Of a stretch of 64,000 bases of DNA, positions 17,853-26,831 are shown piece after piece; the first letter of the stretch is position 1; the number at the start of each line of letters is the position of its first letter. The notes beneath the pieces are model-generated. The model ran no database searches. It saw nothing but the letters and a program-made list of their open reading frames with translations, and had not been told where the DNA came from. A program made the position numbers and the translations under genes. This DNA comes from Actinoplanes sp. KI2 (GTDB lineage Bacteria; Actinomycetota; Actinomycetes; Mycobacteriales; Micromonosporaceae), in NCBI RefSeq assembly GCF_025630775.1, contig NZ_JAOSZE010000025.1:62001-126000 (forward strand), read 5' to 3'.

Positions 17853-19133
17853 TCATCCCAGCAGGCCGGCCTCGCGTGCCCCGCGCAGCGACGGTTTGAT
17901 CCGATGAGTCGGTCCGACCAGCTCGGACACCGCGTCGAGCGTCTTGAGGCCCTCGCCGGTGTTGTAGACGACGGTCTCCTTCTCCGGATCGAGCTTTCCG
18001 CTCGCCACCAGCTTCTTGAGTACCGCGACGGTGGTACCGCCGGCGGTCTCGGCGAAGACGCCGGTCGTCTCGGCGAGCAGCCGGATGCCCGCGCGGATCT
18101 CGTCGTCGTCGGCGTAGTCCATCCAGCCGCCGGTGCGCCGGACCGACTCGATCGCGTACGCCCCGGCCGCCGGGTCGCCGATGTTGAGCGACTTGGCGAT
18201 GCCGGTCGGCTTCACCGGGACGATCTCGTCGGTGCCGTTGTGCAGCGCCACGGCGATCGGGTTGCAGCCGGACGACTGGGCGCCGAAAACGGTCCAGCCA
18301 CCGTCGGTCGCCGTGGCCAGTCCGATCTCGACCAGCTCCTGGAACGCCTTGTCCACCTTGGTGAGCAGCTCGCCGGAGGCCATCGGGATGACCACCTGGG
18401 CCGGGATGCGCCAGCCGAGCTGCTCGGCGACCTCGTAGCCGAGCGTCTTGGAGCCCTCGGCGTAGAACGGGCGCACGTTCACGTTGACGAACGCGGTGTC
18501 CTCGAACTCGTCGGTCTCGACCAGCTCGCCGCAGAGCCGGTTGACGTCGTCGTAGGAGCCCTCGATGGCAACCAGGTCACCGCCGTAGACCGCGGTGGTG
18601 ACGACCTTGCCCTGCTCCAGGTCGTAGGGGATGAAGACGATGCTCGGCGCGCCGACCCGGGCCGCGTGCGCGGCGACCGAGTTGGCCAGGTTGCCGGTGG
18701 AGGCGCAGGCGAAGCGGGTGAAGCCGAGGCCGCGGGCGGCGGTGAGGGCGACCGAGACGACCCGGTCCTTGAACGAGTGGGTCGGGTTGGCCGAGTCGTC
18801 CTTGACCCACAGCGGCGCGCGCAGGCCCACGGCGGCGGCCAGGGCGGGCGCGCTGACCAGCGGGGTCAGGCCCGGGTCGAGGGTGACCCGGGTGGCCGGG
18901 TCCTGACCGGCCGGGAGCAGGCCCGCGTACCGCCAGATGTTCTGCGGGCCGGCCTCGATCTGGGCACGGGTCACCCGCGCGAGAGCAGCCTGGTCGTAGG
19001 CCACCTCGAGCGGGCCGAAACACTCGTAACAGGCATGCTGGGCGATAAGCGGATATTCGGCACCACACGCGCGGCAGACCAGGCCACGGGCCGGAGATGC
19101 GGTGATCGAGGGTGTGCTGACGGCAGACGTCAT
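17853..19133 (-). CDS. thrC: Threonine synthase
   Basis: 426 residues from ATG 19133. An N-terminal zinc-ribbon-like segment has CRACGAEYPLIAQHACYECFG (given in part), then the PLP fold with NPTHSFKDR (Schiff-base Lys) and ASTGNLANSVAAHAAR. It converts O-phospho-homoserine to threonine. Ribosome site GAGAGGAAGG. It is the single gene downstream of a SAM-I riboswitch whose closing stem touches this ribosome site. The frame is open 20 codons further up, through the riboswitch, so that longer start is rejected. Confidence 0.93.
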   Translation of the reverse strand: MTSAVSTPSITASPARGLVCRACGAEYPLIAQHACYECFGPLEVAYDQAALARVTRAQIEAGPQNIWRYAGLLPAGQDPATRVTLDPGLTPLVSAPALAAAVGLRAPLWVKDDSANPTHSFKDRVVSVALTAARGLGFTRFACASTGNLANSVAAHAARVGAPSIVFIPYDLEQGKVVTTAVYGGDLVAIEGSYDDVNRLCGELVETDEFEDTAFVNVNVRPFYAEGSKTLGYEVAEQLGWRIPAQVVIPMASGELLTKVDKAFQELVEIGLATATDGGWTVFGAQSSGCNPIAVALHNGTDEIVPVKPTGIAKSLNIGDPAAGAYAIESVRRTGGWMDYADDDEIRAGIRLLAETTGVFAETAGGTTVAVLKKLVASGKLDPEKETVVYNTGEGLKTLDAVSELVGPTHRIKPSLRGAREAGLLG

Positions 19134-19145
19134 CGAGGCCTTCCT

Positions 19146-19276
19146 CTCATCTTTCCCCGCCGGCGGCCTGCCGGGCGAGGACGGAATTAGCACCTGCCGC
19201 AGGCGGCCTCGTCATCGAGACTCAACGGTGGTTGCCGGGGCTTCATCGGGCCGTTCCCTCTGCCCCTCTGGATGAG
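19146..19276 (-). promoter_or_regulatory. SAM-I (S-box) riboswitch in the thrC leader
   Basis: Reading leftwards: CTCATCCAGAGGGGCAGAGG, AACGGCCCGATGAAGCCCCG, GCAACC, then AGGTGCTAATTCC about 80 nt later. These are the core elements of the S-box aptamer. The 5' arm of P1, CTCATC (19271-19276), pairs with GATGAG (19146-19151), which runs straight into the thrC ribosome site AGGAAGG. No T-run follows, so ligand binding more likely blocks ribosome access than terminates transcription. Confidence 0.88.
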
Positions 19277-19360
19277 GTATTCAGTTGTGTTCCCAACACC
19301 ATACGTCCTGGTTCGCCGAACGATAACGGGTCGTCCCGAGGTGTGAGCCAGTCGGCATCC

Positions 19361-20263
19361 CTACGAGGTGATGTCCTTGCGGGTGAAGCGCCAGAACGCC
19401 AGCGACCAGAAGAGCGTGGCGTAGACGACCGCGGCGATCGTGCCCTTGACCAGGTCATCCACCTGCGCCGGGGTGGACAGCAGGCCCAGCCAGGCGTCGC
19501 TGTAGTGGGTCGGCAGGCCCACCCGCAGGCTGCCCAGCGCGGTGATCTGGTCGAGGATGCTGGACAGGATCCAGAGCAGCACCGCACCGCCCACCGCGCC
19601 CAGCGCCGCGTCGGTCAGCGTCGAGAGCAGGAAGGCCAGGCCGGCCACCACGGTCAGGATCACGGCGAGGTAGGCGACGACCCCGAGCAGCCGCAGCACG
19701 CCCTCGCCGGGCGGGATCGCGGCGGCCACGGTGCTGCCCAGCGGATGCCAGCCGTACCGCAGGGCGCCGACCAGCAGGCCGGTCGCCGTCAAGATCAAAA
19801 GCGCGAGCAGCGAGTACGCGAGCGCCACCACCAGCTTGACCGCAAGCAGCCGGACCCGGGGCACCGGGATCGCCAGCAGATAGCGCAGGCTGCCCCAGCT
19901 CGCCTCGCTGGCCACCGGGTCGCCGCAGAACAGCGCCACCACCACGACCAGCAGGAACCCGGCCGACACCGCGAGGCAGAACAGCGCGAAGTTCAGCCCG
20001 CCCGAGGTGGCCAGGTCGACCAGGCTGCCGAACGCGCCGCCGCCGTTCTGGTCGTTGTTGTCGTCGCCGCCCCCGCCGAACGCGAAGGCGACCAGGATGA
20101 TGATCGGCAACAAGACCATGAAACCCAGGGCCAATTGCGTACGCCTGCGGGTAGCTTGCCGCTTCACCTCGGCCCACACCGGCAACGTCGCCGACGCCCG
20201 CCATCCAACCGCCCCGCCCGCCGCCCTTGACCGGGCTGAAGGCTTTTCCCCGAGTGCGCTCAT
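19361..20263 (-). CDS. ABC-2 type transporter permease
   Basis: 300 residues, about six membrane helices: LALGFMVLLPIIILVAFAFG, FALFCLAVSAGFLLVVVVAL and so on, and the ABC-2 pattern GDPVASEASWGSLRYLLAIPVPRVRLLAVK. After the first helix there is an Asn/Asp/Gly-rich extracytoplasmic loop. Its ATG overlaps the stop of the upstream fusion gene by 4 bp (20260-20263), so it is coupled to the ATPase that should drive it. Substrate unknown. Confidence 0.88.
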   Translation of the reverse strand: MSALGEKPSARSRAAGGAVGWRASATLPVWAEVKRQATRRRTQLALGFMVLLPIIILVAFAFGGGGDDNNDQNGGGAFGSLVDLATSGGLNFALFCLAVSAGFLLVVVVALFCGDPVASEASWGSLRYLLAIPVPRVRLLAVKLVVALAYSLLALLILTATGLLVGALRYGWHPLGSTVAAAIPPGEGVLRLLGVVAYLAVILTVVAGLAFLLSTLTDAALGAVGGAVLLWILSSILDQITALGSLRVGLPTHYSDAWLGLLSTPAQVDDLVKGTIAAVVYATLFWSLAFWRFTRKDITS

Positions 20264-23076
20264 CGGTCACCACTCCCCCGCGAGTTGTCCCCGACCAGGG
20301 CCAGGAACGCGTCCTCGAGCCGCCGTCGCGGCACCACCCGGTCGACGTCGACGCCGGCCCGCACCAGCGAGGCCACCACCTCGGCGCGCGGCGTGCCGTT
20401 CATGTCCACGATCAGGCCGGAGGGCCCGTCCGGCGTCACCGAGCGCACGCCCAGGCCCGCCAGCACCTGCGCGGCGGCCGGCACGTCCGAGACGTCGAGC
20501 AGCACCGACGGCGAATCGCCGACGATCTCGTCGACCGGGCCGGACGCGACGATCCGGCCCTTGTTGACCACCACGGCGTGCGTGCAGGTCTGCTCCACCT
20601 CGGCGAGCAGGTGGCTGGAGACCAGCACGGCCCGGCCGTCGGTGGCGTACCGGCGCAGCACCCGCCGCATCTCGGCGATCTGCGGCGGGTCGAGCCCGTC
20701 GGTCGGCTCGTCGAGCACCAGCAGCTCGGGCAGGCCGAGCATGGCCTGGGCGATGGCGAGCCGCTGCCGCATGCCGTGGCTGTACTTGCGGGTCTTGCGG
20801 TGGATCGAGTCGCCGAGGCCGGCGATCTCCAGCGCCTCCTCGAAGTGCGCGTCCGCCTCCGGCCGGCCGGTCGCCCGCCAGTACGAACGCAGGTTGTCGA
20901 GGCCGCTCAGGTGCGGCAGGAAGCCGGGGCCCTCGACCAGCGCGCCGATCCGGGACAGCACCGGCGCGCCCGGGCCGAGCCGGTGGCCGAAGACCAGGGC
21001 GTCGCCGCCGGACGGCATGGTCAGGCCCATCAGCACCCGCAGCGTGGTGGTCTTGCCGGCGCCGTTCGGCCCGAGCAGGCCCACCACCTGGCCGCGCTCG
21101 ACCGTGAAGCTGATCTCCTCGACCGCGACGAAGCCGTCCCCGTACGCCTTGCGCAGGTCGCGCACGACCAGCGGGGTGTCCGCGAACTCGTCGACCACCT
21201 CGTCGTGCCGGCGCCGCCGCAGCCGCCGCCGGACCAGCAGCACCACGGCCAGGCCCAGCGCGATCGCCAGCACGAGGCCGGCCAGCACGTAGCGCCAGAT
21301 CGTCTGCGGGTTGGGGATCGGGGTGCCGACCACGGTCGGCAGGGTGATCGCCGAACCGGCCTGCACGGTGTAGACGGCCGGCTGAGCGGGCGTGAGGAAC
21401 GCCTGGTCACTGGTGGCGACGACGACCCGCACGGTGTGGCCGGCGTCGATCCGCCGGACGATCGCCGGCAGGGTGACCGTCACCTCGGTGGCCTTGCCTA
21501 GCTCGGCCGGCAGGCCAGTGAGCCGGACCGGCGCGACCAGGCCGGCGCTGAGCGTCTCGGCGCCCGACCGGTCGACGTCGTAGAGCTTCACGAAGAGCGT
21601 CGCCGCCCCGGTCGGCGAGGCCGCGCGCAGCCGCACGGTGGGCGCGCCGGTCACCTCGACCGCGCTGGCCAGAGGGGTGGAGTCGAACGTCGCGTACTGC
21701 CCCGGGATGTCCCCGGCGACGCCGCCGAGCAGCTCGCTGAGGCGGCCGCCGGCGCCGGGCAGTGAGGAGATCGCCGCCGGGTTGCCGTTCGGCGGGTTGG
21801 CGATCGGCTGGGCCGGGCCGGCGATGGCGACCTGGGTGCTGCCGGTCCCGGTGAGGCCCGGGTACGCGTCGGTCGAGTACCCGTTGGTCACCAGCCCCCG
21901 GTCGAGCGCGCTGAAGCCGGCCACCCGGGAGTAGGTGAAGCTGTTCCCCGGCGGGTCGCCGTCGCCCTTCACGTAGTGGTCGAGCCACTGGACGGTGAGG
22001 TATTTGACCCTGTCCTGATCCGTTTTCGGGCCGGCGCCGCCGTCGTGCCCGCCGGTGAACCAGGCAACCCGCACCGGGGTGCCGGCGGCCGCGATACCGC
22101 GGGCGTTCGCATCCGCCTCGGAGAGCGGGAACAGCGTGTCGACCTCGCCCTGGATCAGCAGCGTGGGTGCCTTGATCTTGTCGAGCACCGTGGCCGGGCT
22201 CGACTTCTGCAACACCGCCCGGGTCGCCGCGTCCGGCGTGCCGGTGGTCGCCAGCTGGAGGTACGCCTGGCAGACGTCGGCGGCGAACCGCCCGCAGGCC
22301 GGATCGATCGCCCCGGCGCCGCCGGGGTGCTCGCCGCTGCCGGTCCCCTCGCCGCCGCCGGCGCCCGCGCCGCCGGCGGCGCCCACGGCCGAGCCCAGCG
22401 CGGACTGGCCGGCCGCCGCGCCGTTGCCGAAGAAGAGGCCCGCCCAACCCTTCTTGAAGACTCCGGTCGCGGTGGTGCCGGCGGACTGCGGCAGGAAGAC
22501 GTTGGTGAAGTCGTTCCAGGTGATCGACGGGACGATCGCGTCGACCCGCCGGTCCTGTCCGGCGAGCAGCAGGGCCAGGCCGCCGCCGTACGAGCCGCCG
22601 ACCACGCCCACCCGCGGGTCGCCGGGCGCGTCGAGGCGCACCTCGGGGCGGGCGGCCAGCCAGTCGAGCAGCCGCTGGGCGTCGCGCACCTCGTAGTCGG
22701 GGCTGTCCAGGTGGATCTGGCCGCCGCTGCGGCCGAAGCCCTGTGCGGTCCAGGTGAGCACCGCGTACCCCCGGTCGGCGAGCGACTCGGCGTCGGAGCT
22801 CACCGAGTTCTTCGTGCCGCCGAAGCCGTGCGCGAGCAGCACCGCCGGGACCCGGCCGCCGCGGTCGCGCGGCAGGTAGAAGCGGGTGTCGAGCACCACG
22901 CTCTGATCGCCGGCCGGCCCGGTGTGCACGGTGATCTGCTGGTCGGTCGCCGTCCACCCGGGGGTGTCGGGCCAGACCGCCCACCCGACCAGCCCGGCAA
23001 CGAGCACGAGGACCGCCGAGCCGGCGACGAGGCGGCGACGAGTGACCGCTTTACGGAGGCGGCCCGACAGTGACAT
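20260..23076 (-). CDS. Fusion: secreted X-Pro peptidase-like hydrolase joined to an ABC ATPase
   Basis: 938 residues. A signal/anchor helix is at 15-35. Residues about 45-400 form an alpha/beta hydrolase with VLLAHGFGGTKNS, nucleophile elbow GGSYGGG, and His in FTGGHDGG, as in the S15 X-Pro dipeptidyl-peptidase/CocE group. Residues 430-590 form the jelly-roll domain of that group. A second helix, YVLAGLVLAIALGLAVVLLV, is near 600. Residues about 640-935 are a complete ABC ATPase: GPNGAGKTTT, YSHGMRQRL, LLVLDEPTDGLDP. The topology would place the hydrolase outside and the ATPase inside. A Gly/Ala-rich insert (about 235-262) interrupts the hydrolase. Confidence 0.88.
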   Translation of the reverse strand: MSLSGRLRKAVTRRRLVAGSAVLVLVAGLVGWAVWPDTPGWTATDQQITVHTGPAGDQSVVLDTRFYLPRDRGGRVPAVLLAHGFGGTKNSVSSDAESLADRGYAVLTWTAQGFGRSGGQIHLDSPDYEVRDAQRLLDWLAARPEVRLDAPGDPRVGVVGGSYGGGLALLLAGQDRRVDAIVPSITWNDFTNVFLPQSAGTTATGVFKKGWAGLFFGNGAAAGQSALGSAVGAAGGAGAGGGEGTGSGEHPGGAGAIDPACGRFAADVCQAYLQLATTGTPDAATRAVLQKSSPATVLDKIKAPTLLIQGEVDTLFPLSEADANARGIAAAGTPVRVAWFTGGHDGGAGPKTDQDRVKYLTVQWLDHYVKGDGDPPGNSFTYSRVAGFSALDRGLVTNGYSTDAYPGLTGTGSTQVAIAGPAQPIANPPNGNPAAISSLPGAGGRLSELLGGVAGDIPGQYATFDSTPLASAVEVTGAPTVRLRAASPTGAATLFVKLYDVDRSGAETLSAGLVAPVRLTGLPAELGKATEVTVTLPAIVRRIDAGHTVRVVVATSDQAFLTPAQPAVYTVQAGSAITLPTVVGTPIPNPQTIWRYVLAGLVLAIALGLAVVLLVRRRLRRRRHDEVVDEFADTPLVVRDLRKAYGDGFVAVEEISFTVERGQVVGLLGPNGAGKTTTLRVLMGLTMPSGGDALVFGHRLGPGAPVLSRIGALVEGPGFLPHLSGLDNLRSYWRATGRPEADAHFEEALEIAGLGDSIHRKTRKYSHGMRQRLAIAQAMLGLPELLVLDEPTDGLDPPQIAEMRRVLRRYATDGRAVLVSSHLLAEVEQTCTHAVVVNKGRIVASGPVDEIVGDSPSVLLDVSDVPAAAQVLAGLGVRSVTPDGPSGLIVDMNGTPRAEVVASLVRAGVDVDRVVPRRRLEDAFLALVGDNSRGSGDR

Positions 23077-23187
23077 GAGGCAAAGCTATCCGGCCCGATC
23101 TGAGGCGCCGCTGTGAAGCGTCACAGGAGCGTGGCGGCGATAGCGTGTACCACTGAATCGCCGGATCGATGACGGAGGCAACTCGCG

Positions 23188-25398
23188 GTGGCCGATGAAC
23201 TCACGCTGACCGTAACTTTGCGGCCGGCCGCCCTCGACGCCCGTCGCGGCATCGTCCGGCTCCACCCCGAGGTGATGACCGCCCTCGCGATCAACCCCGG
23301 CGATCCGGTACGCCTGGCCGGCAGCCGGACGACCGCCGGGGTGGCCGCGCGCGCCGAGGCGGATGCCAGCCGCGCCCTGCTCTACGCCGACGACCTGGTG
23401 ATCGGCAACCTCGGCATGCGCGACGGCGGCCAGGTCACCATCGCCCCGCTGCCGGTGGTCGCGGCTCGCCGGGTCACGCTCACCGGCCCGGCCGAGATCG
23501 TCGCGGTGGTCTCCCCGGAGATGCTGCGGCTCGCCCTGCTCGGCAAGGTGGTCAGCGCCGGCGACGACGTCTCCCTGCTGCCGCAGGACGTGCTGCCCGC
23601 GGCGGCGAACCGCTCGCTGGTCGAGGCGGCCCGGCGCAGCCTGGCCAACCGGGTCGGCTACGGCTGGACCAGCGCCCTGCTCACCGTGGCCACGGTCGAG
23701 GAGACCGACGCCGCGCTGGTGACCATGGACACCGTGGTCGGCTGGGCGGACGGCTACGAGACCGCCGGCGGCACCGCGGCCACCCCGGTCGTGCACGCCG
23801 CCGCGCCGGCCGCCACCGACCCCGAGGTGCCGCCGCCCAGCCTCGACGACCTACCCGGCCTGCGCGCCCAGGCCAAGGAGCTGGAGGAGCTGCTCGACCT
23901 CGGCTTCCACCACGGCGAGGTGCTGGCCCGGCTGGCGACCAAGGTCTCGCTCGGCGTGCTGATCTCCGGCCCGTCCGGCTCGGGCAAGTCGGCCCTGGTC
24001 CGCGCGGTGGCCGCGCAGGTCGGCGCCCGCGTGCTGCCGGCCTGGGCGCCGTCGCTGGCCGCGCTCACCAACGACGCCGCCGCCCAGCAGCTGCGGGCGC
24101 TGGCCCGGGACGCCCGCGCGTCGGGCCCGTCGGTGCTGCTCTTCTCGGATGTGGAGGCGCTGGCGCCGCGCGACGAGCCCGGCCCGCTGGCGACGGTGTT
24201 CCACCAACTCCTGGAGGAGACCGTGCGGGCGGGCGTCGCGGTGGTCTGCACGACCAGCCGGCCCGAGTCGGTCGACCCGTCGCTGCGCGCACCCGACCTG
24301 CTCGCCGTGCAGCTGGCGGTGCCGCTGCCGGACGCGGCCATGCGCCGGGAACAGCTGGGAGTGCTCACCCGGGGCATGCCGCTGGCCGAGGACGTGCGGC
24401 TGGACGACGTCGCCGGGCGTACGCCCGGATTTGTCGCCGCCGACCTCGGCGCGCTCGCCCGCGAGGCCGGGGTGCGCGCAGCGTTGCGGCAGAAGGCCGC
24501 CGAGTCGCCCACGGTGACCATGGCCGACTTCGAGGCCGCGCTGGACGTGGTCCGGCCGACGTCGATGGCCGACTCGACGCTCGAGGTGGCCGCGGTGACC
24601 CTGGACGACGTCGGCGACCTGGAGGACGTCAAGCAGGTGCTCACCGAGTCGGTGCTGTGGCCGCTCACCTACCCGGACACGTTCGCCCGGCTCGGCGTCT
24701 CCCCGCCGCGCGGCGTGCTGCTCTACGGCCCGCCCGGCTGCGGCAAGACGTACCTGGTCAAGGCCATCGCCGGCACCGGCAAGGCCAACGTGCTCTCGGT
24801 CAAGGGCGCCGAGCTGCTCAGCAAGTGGGTCGGCGACAGCGAGCGGGCCGTGCGCGAGCTGTTCCGGCGCGCCCGGGAGGCGGCACCGACGCTGGTCTTC
24901 CTGGACGAGGTGGACGCGCTCGCGCCGACCCGCGGGCAGGCCACCGACGGCGGCACGGCCGACCGGGTGGTGGCGGCGCTGCTCACCGAGCTCGACGGGG
25001 TGGAGGAGCTGCGCAACGTGGTGGTGGTCGGGGCGACCAACCGGCCCGACCTGATCGACCCGGCGCTGCTGCGGCCCGGCCGGCTCGAGCGGCTGGTCTA
25101 CGTGCCGCCGCCGGACGCGGCCGCCCGGGCGGCCATCCTGCGGGCGTCGTCGAAGCAGGTGCCGCTGGACCCGTCGGTCGACCTGGACGCGCTCGGCGCC
25201 GACCTCGACGGGTTCTCGGCGGCCGACTGCGCGGCGCTGATCCGCGAGTCGGCGCTGGCCGCGATGCGCGACTCGCTGGAGGCGACCACCGTCACGGCGG
25301 ACAATGTGGTCACCGCACGCGAGCGGGTGCGGGCCTCGCTGGACCCGGCGCAGGTGGCCTGGCTCTCGGCGTACGCGAAGGAACACCAACCGGGCTGA
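23188..25398 (+). CDS. CDC48-like double-AAA ATPase
   Basis: 736 residues from GTG 23188, after GGAGG. The N-terminal about 180 residues resemble the CDC48 double-psi barrel (VRLHPEVMTALAINPGDPVRL). AAA1 has GPSGSGKSAL, but its Walker B is altered (LLFSDVEALAP). AAA2 is canonical: GPPGCGKTYLVKAIAG, LVFLDEVDALAPTRG and GATNRPDLIDPALLRPGRLE. The homologue I recall in M. tuberculosis is Rv0435c. Likely a protein-remodelling unfoldase; AAA1 may be regulatory. The start site is convincing, and the gene stands alone. Confidence 0.9.
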   Translation: MADELTLTVTLRPAALDARRGIVRLHPEVMTALAINPGDPVRLAGSRTTAGVAARAEADASRALLYADDLVIGNLGMRDGGQVTIAPLPVVAARRVTLTGPAEIVAVVSPEMLRLALLGKVVSAGDDVSLLPQDVLPAAANRSLVEAARRSLANRVGYGWTSALLTVATVEETDAALVTMDTVVGWADGYETAGGTAATPVVHAAAPAATDPEVPPPSLDDLPGLRAQAKELEELLDLGFHHGEVLARLATKVSLGVLISGPSGSGKSALVRAVAAQVGARVLPAWAPSLAALTNDAAAQQLRALARDARASGPSVLLFSDVEALAPRDEPGPLATVFHQLLEETVRAGVAVVCTTSRPESVDPSLRAPDLLAVQLAVPLPDAAMRREQLGVLTRGMPLAEDVRLDDVAGRTPGFVAADLGALAREAGVRAALRQKAAESPTVTMADFEAALDVVRPTSMADSTLEVAAVTLDDVGDLEDVKQVLTESVLWPLTYPDTFARLGVSPPRGVLLYGPPGCGKTYLVKAIAGTGKANVLSVKGAELLSKWVGDSERAVRELFRRAREAAPTLVFLDEVDALAPTRGQATDGGTADRVVAALLTELDGVEELRNVVVVGATNRPDLIDPALLRPGRLERLVYVPPPDAAARAAILRASSKQVPLDPSVDLDALGADLDGFSAADCAALIRESALAAMRDSLEATTVTADNVVTARERVRASLDPAQVAWLSAYAKEHQPG

Positions 25399-25400
25399 GG

Positions 25401-25712
25401 CTATCGACGGCGGGTGCGTGACCGGGTGGCCCGCAGCCGCCGCAGGCGGCCGACCAGAACGGGGTCGTGCTCGGTGGCCTCGGGCTTGTCGAGCAGGCCG
25501 TTGAGCAGCTGGTAGTAGCGGGTCGAGGAGAGGCCGAAGGTGTCCCGGATGGCCTGCTCCTTGGCGCCCGCGTGCTTCCACCAGCGGGCCTCGAAGGCGA
25601 GGATCTCGAGCTCACGCTCGGTCAGGCCCGGCTTCTTCTCGATGCCACGCTGGGCGGGAATTTCCTGGGCGGTGGTGGATTCTTCGGACGGGTCCGCGGC
25701 GGCGGGCTGCAT
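25401..25712 (-). CDS. DUF3263 small protein
   Basis: 103 residues from ATG 25712, preceded by GGAG. After a disordered head it has the DUF3263 core: LTERELEILAFEARWWKHAG and FGLSSTRYYQLLNGLLD, ending in an Arg-rich tail (RATRSRTRRR). The core looks like a sigma-70 region 4-like helix-turn-helix, so a DNA-binding role is plausible but unproven. It converges on the AAA ATPase with 2 bp between stops. Confidence 0.82.
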   Translation of the reverse strand: MQPAAADPSEESTTAQEIPAQRGIEKKPGLTERELEILAFEARWWKHAGAKEQAIRDTFGLSSTRYYQLLNGLLDKPEATEHDPVLVGRLRRLRATRSRTRRR

Positions 25713-25843
25713 GGTGCTCCAAAAGCGAGGGCGTGGGGCCGCGAGCAGCATAGGTCGACCCACGGCCCGCGCGCATGGCCGACCCGACGTTACCTCACGT
25801 TATGTCCCGCTTACCCTATGTCCACAATGTGCCACCCGCCCGG

Positions 25844-26629
25844 TCACGCGGTGATGACGTGCACGCCGGCCTCGCGGAATGCGGCGACCGTGGCGGCCGG
25901 CGCGCCCGAGTCGGTGACCAGGGTTTCGATCTTGGTGATCGGGCAGATCCGGGCGAAGGCGTGTCCGCCCAGCTTGGACGAGTCGGCGATGACCACGACC
26001 CGCTTCGCGCGGGCGACCATCAGGCTGTTCATCGCCGCCTCGCCCTCGTGATGGGAGGCCGCGCCCAGTTCGACGTCCAGGGCGTCGACGCCGAGCAGGA
26101 CGATGTCGAGGGTCACCTCCTTGAGCAGGGCGCCGCCGAGCGGGCCGACCACCTCGAAGGACTGCGGGCGGACCACGCCGCCGGCCACGACGATCTTCAT
26201 CCGGGAGCGGACCAGCAGCTCGTTGGCGATGTTCAGGGCGTTGGTGACCACGGTCAGCTGGCTGCCCTCGCCGCCGGCGTTGAGGTCCGGCCGGACGGCC
26301 AGGGCCCGGGCGACCTCGGTGACCGTGGTGCCGCCGTTGAGGCCGACGACCGTGCCGGGGGTGACCAGGCCGGCCGCAGCCTCGCCGATGCGCTGCTTCT
26401 CGGCGGAGTGCTTGGCGCTCTTGTAGCGCAGCGGCAGGTCGTACGAGACCCCGTTGGCGACCGCGCCGCCCCGGGTTCTGGTGATCATCTGCTGCTGGCC
26501 GAGCTGATCGAAGTCGCGTCTGATGGTGGCCTGCGAGACGTCCAGGCGCGCGGCAGCGTCCTCGACGCTGACCCGGCCGCTCTCGGCGAGTAACTCAAGC
26601 AGGGCATTCCACCGCGCGTATCGGTCCAC
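25844..26629 (-). CDS. DeoR/GlpR-family sugar-phosphate-sensing repressor
   Basis: About 261 residues from GTG 26629 (the frame is open to an ATG at 26671, so the start is uncertain). The N-terminal helix-turn-helix reads VSVEDAAARLDVSQATIRRD. The C-terminal DeoR sensor domain has GLNGGTTVTEVARAL, TVVTNALNIANEL and ADSSKLGGHAFARI, where the sugar phosphate binds. It is divergent from the SIS-nagK-nagA genes and is the obvious candidate for their regulator, responding to an amino-sugar phosphate. Confidence 0.87.
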   Translation of the reverse strand: MDRYARWNALLELLAESGRVSVEDAAARLDVSQATIRRDFDQLGQQQMITRTRGGAVANGVSYDLPLRYKSAKHSAEKQRIGEAAAGLVTPGTVVGLNGGTTVTEVARALAVRPDLNAGGEGSQLTVVTNALNIANELLVRSRMKIVVAGGVVRPQSFEVVGPLGGALLKEVTLDIVLLGVDALDVELGAASHHEGEAAMNSLMVARAKRVVVIADSSKLGGHAFARICPITKIETLVTDSGAPAATVAAFREAGVHVITA

Positions 26630-26831
26630 CAAGCCGCCCCAATGCACGTTCTGTGATAAGTGTGTGCACATTAGTGCGCGAAAGGCCGGGAAGCAAAGCT
26701 CCGCGCTGCGCGGTACGGCCTTGGTGGCGGGACGACGGTTGCGTCCGCCCGACCGTTCCGCGCAGAATGGCGCTCGAAAGAGCGGCGTACCGAGCGCTTA
26801 TGCGCATCCGCGACGGTGTGAAGGGTGGCCC

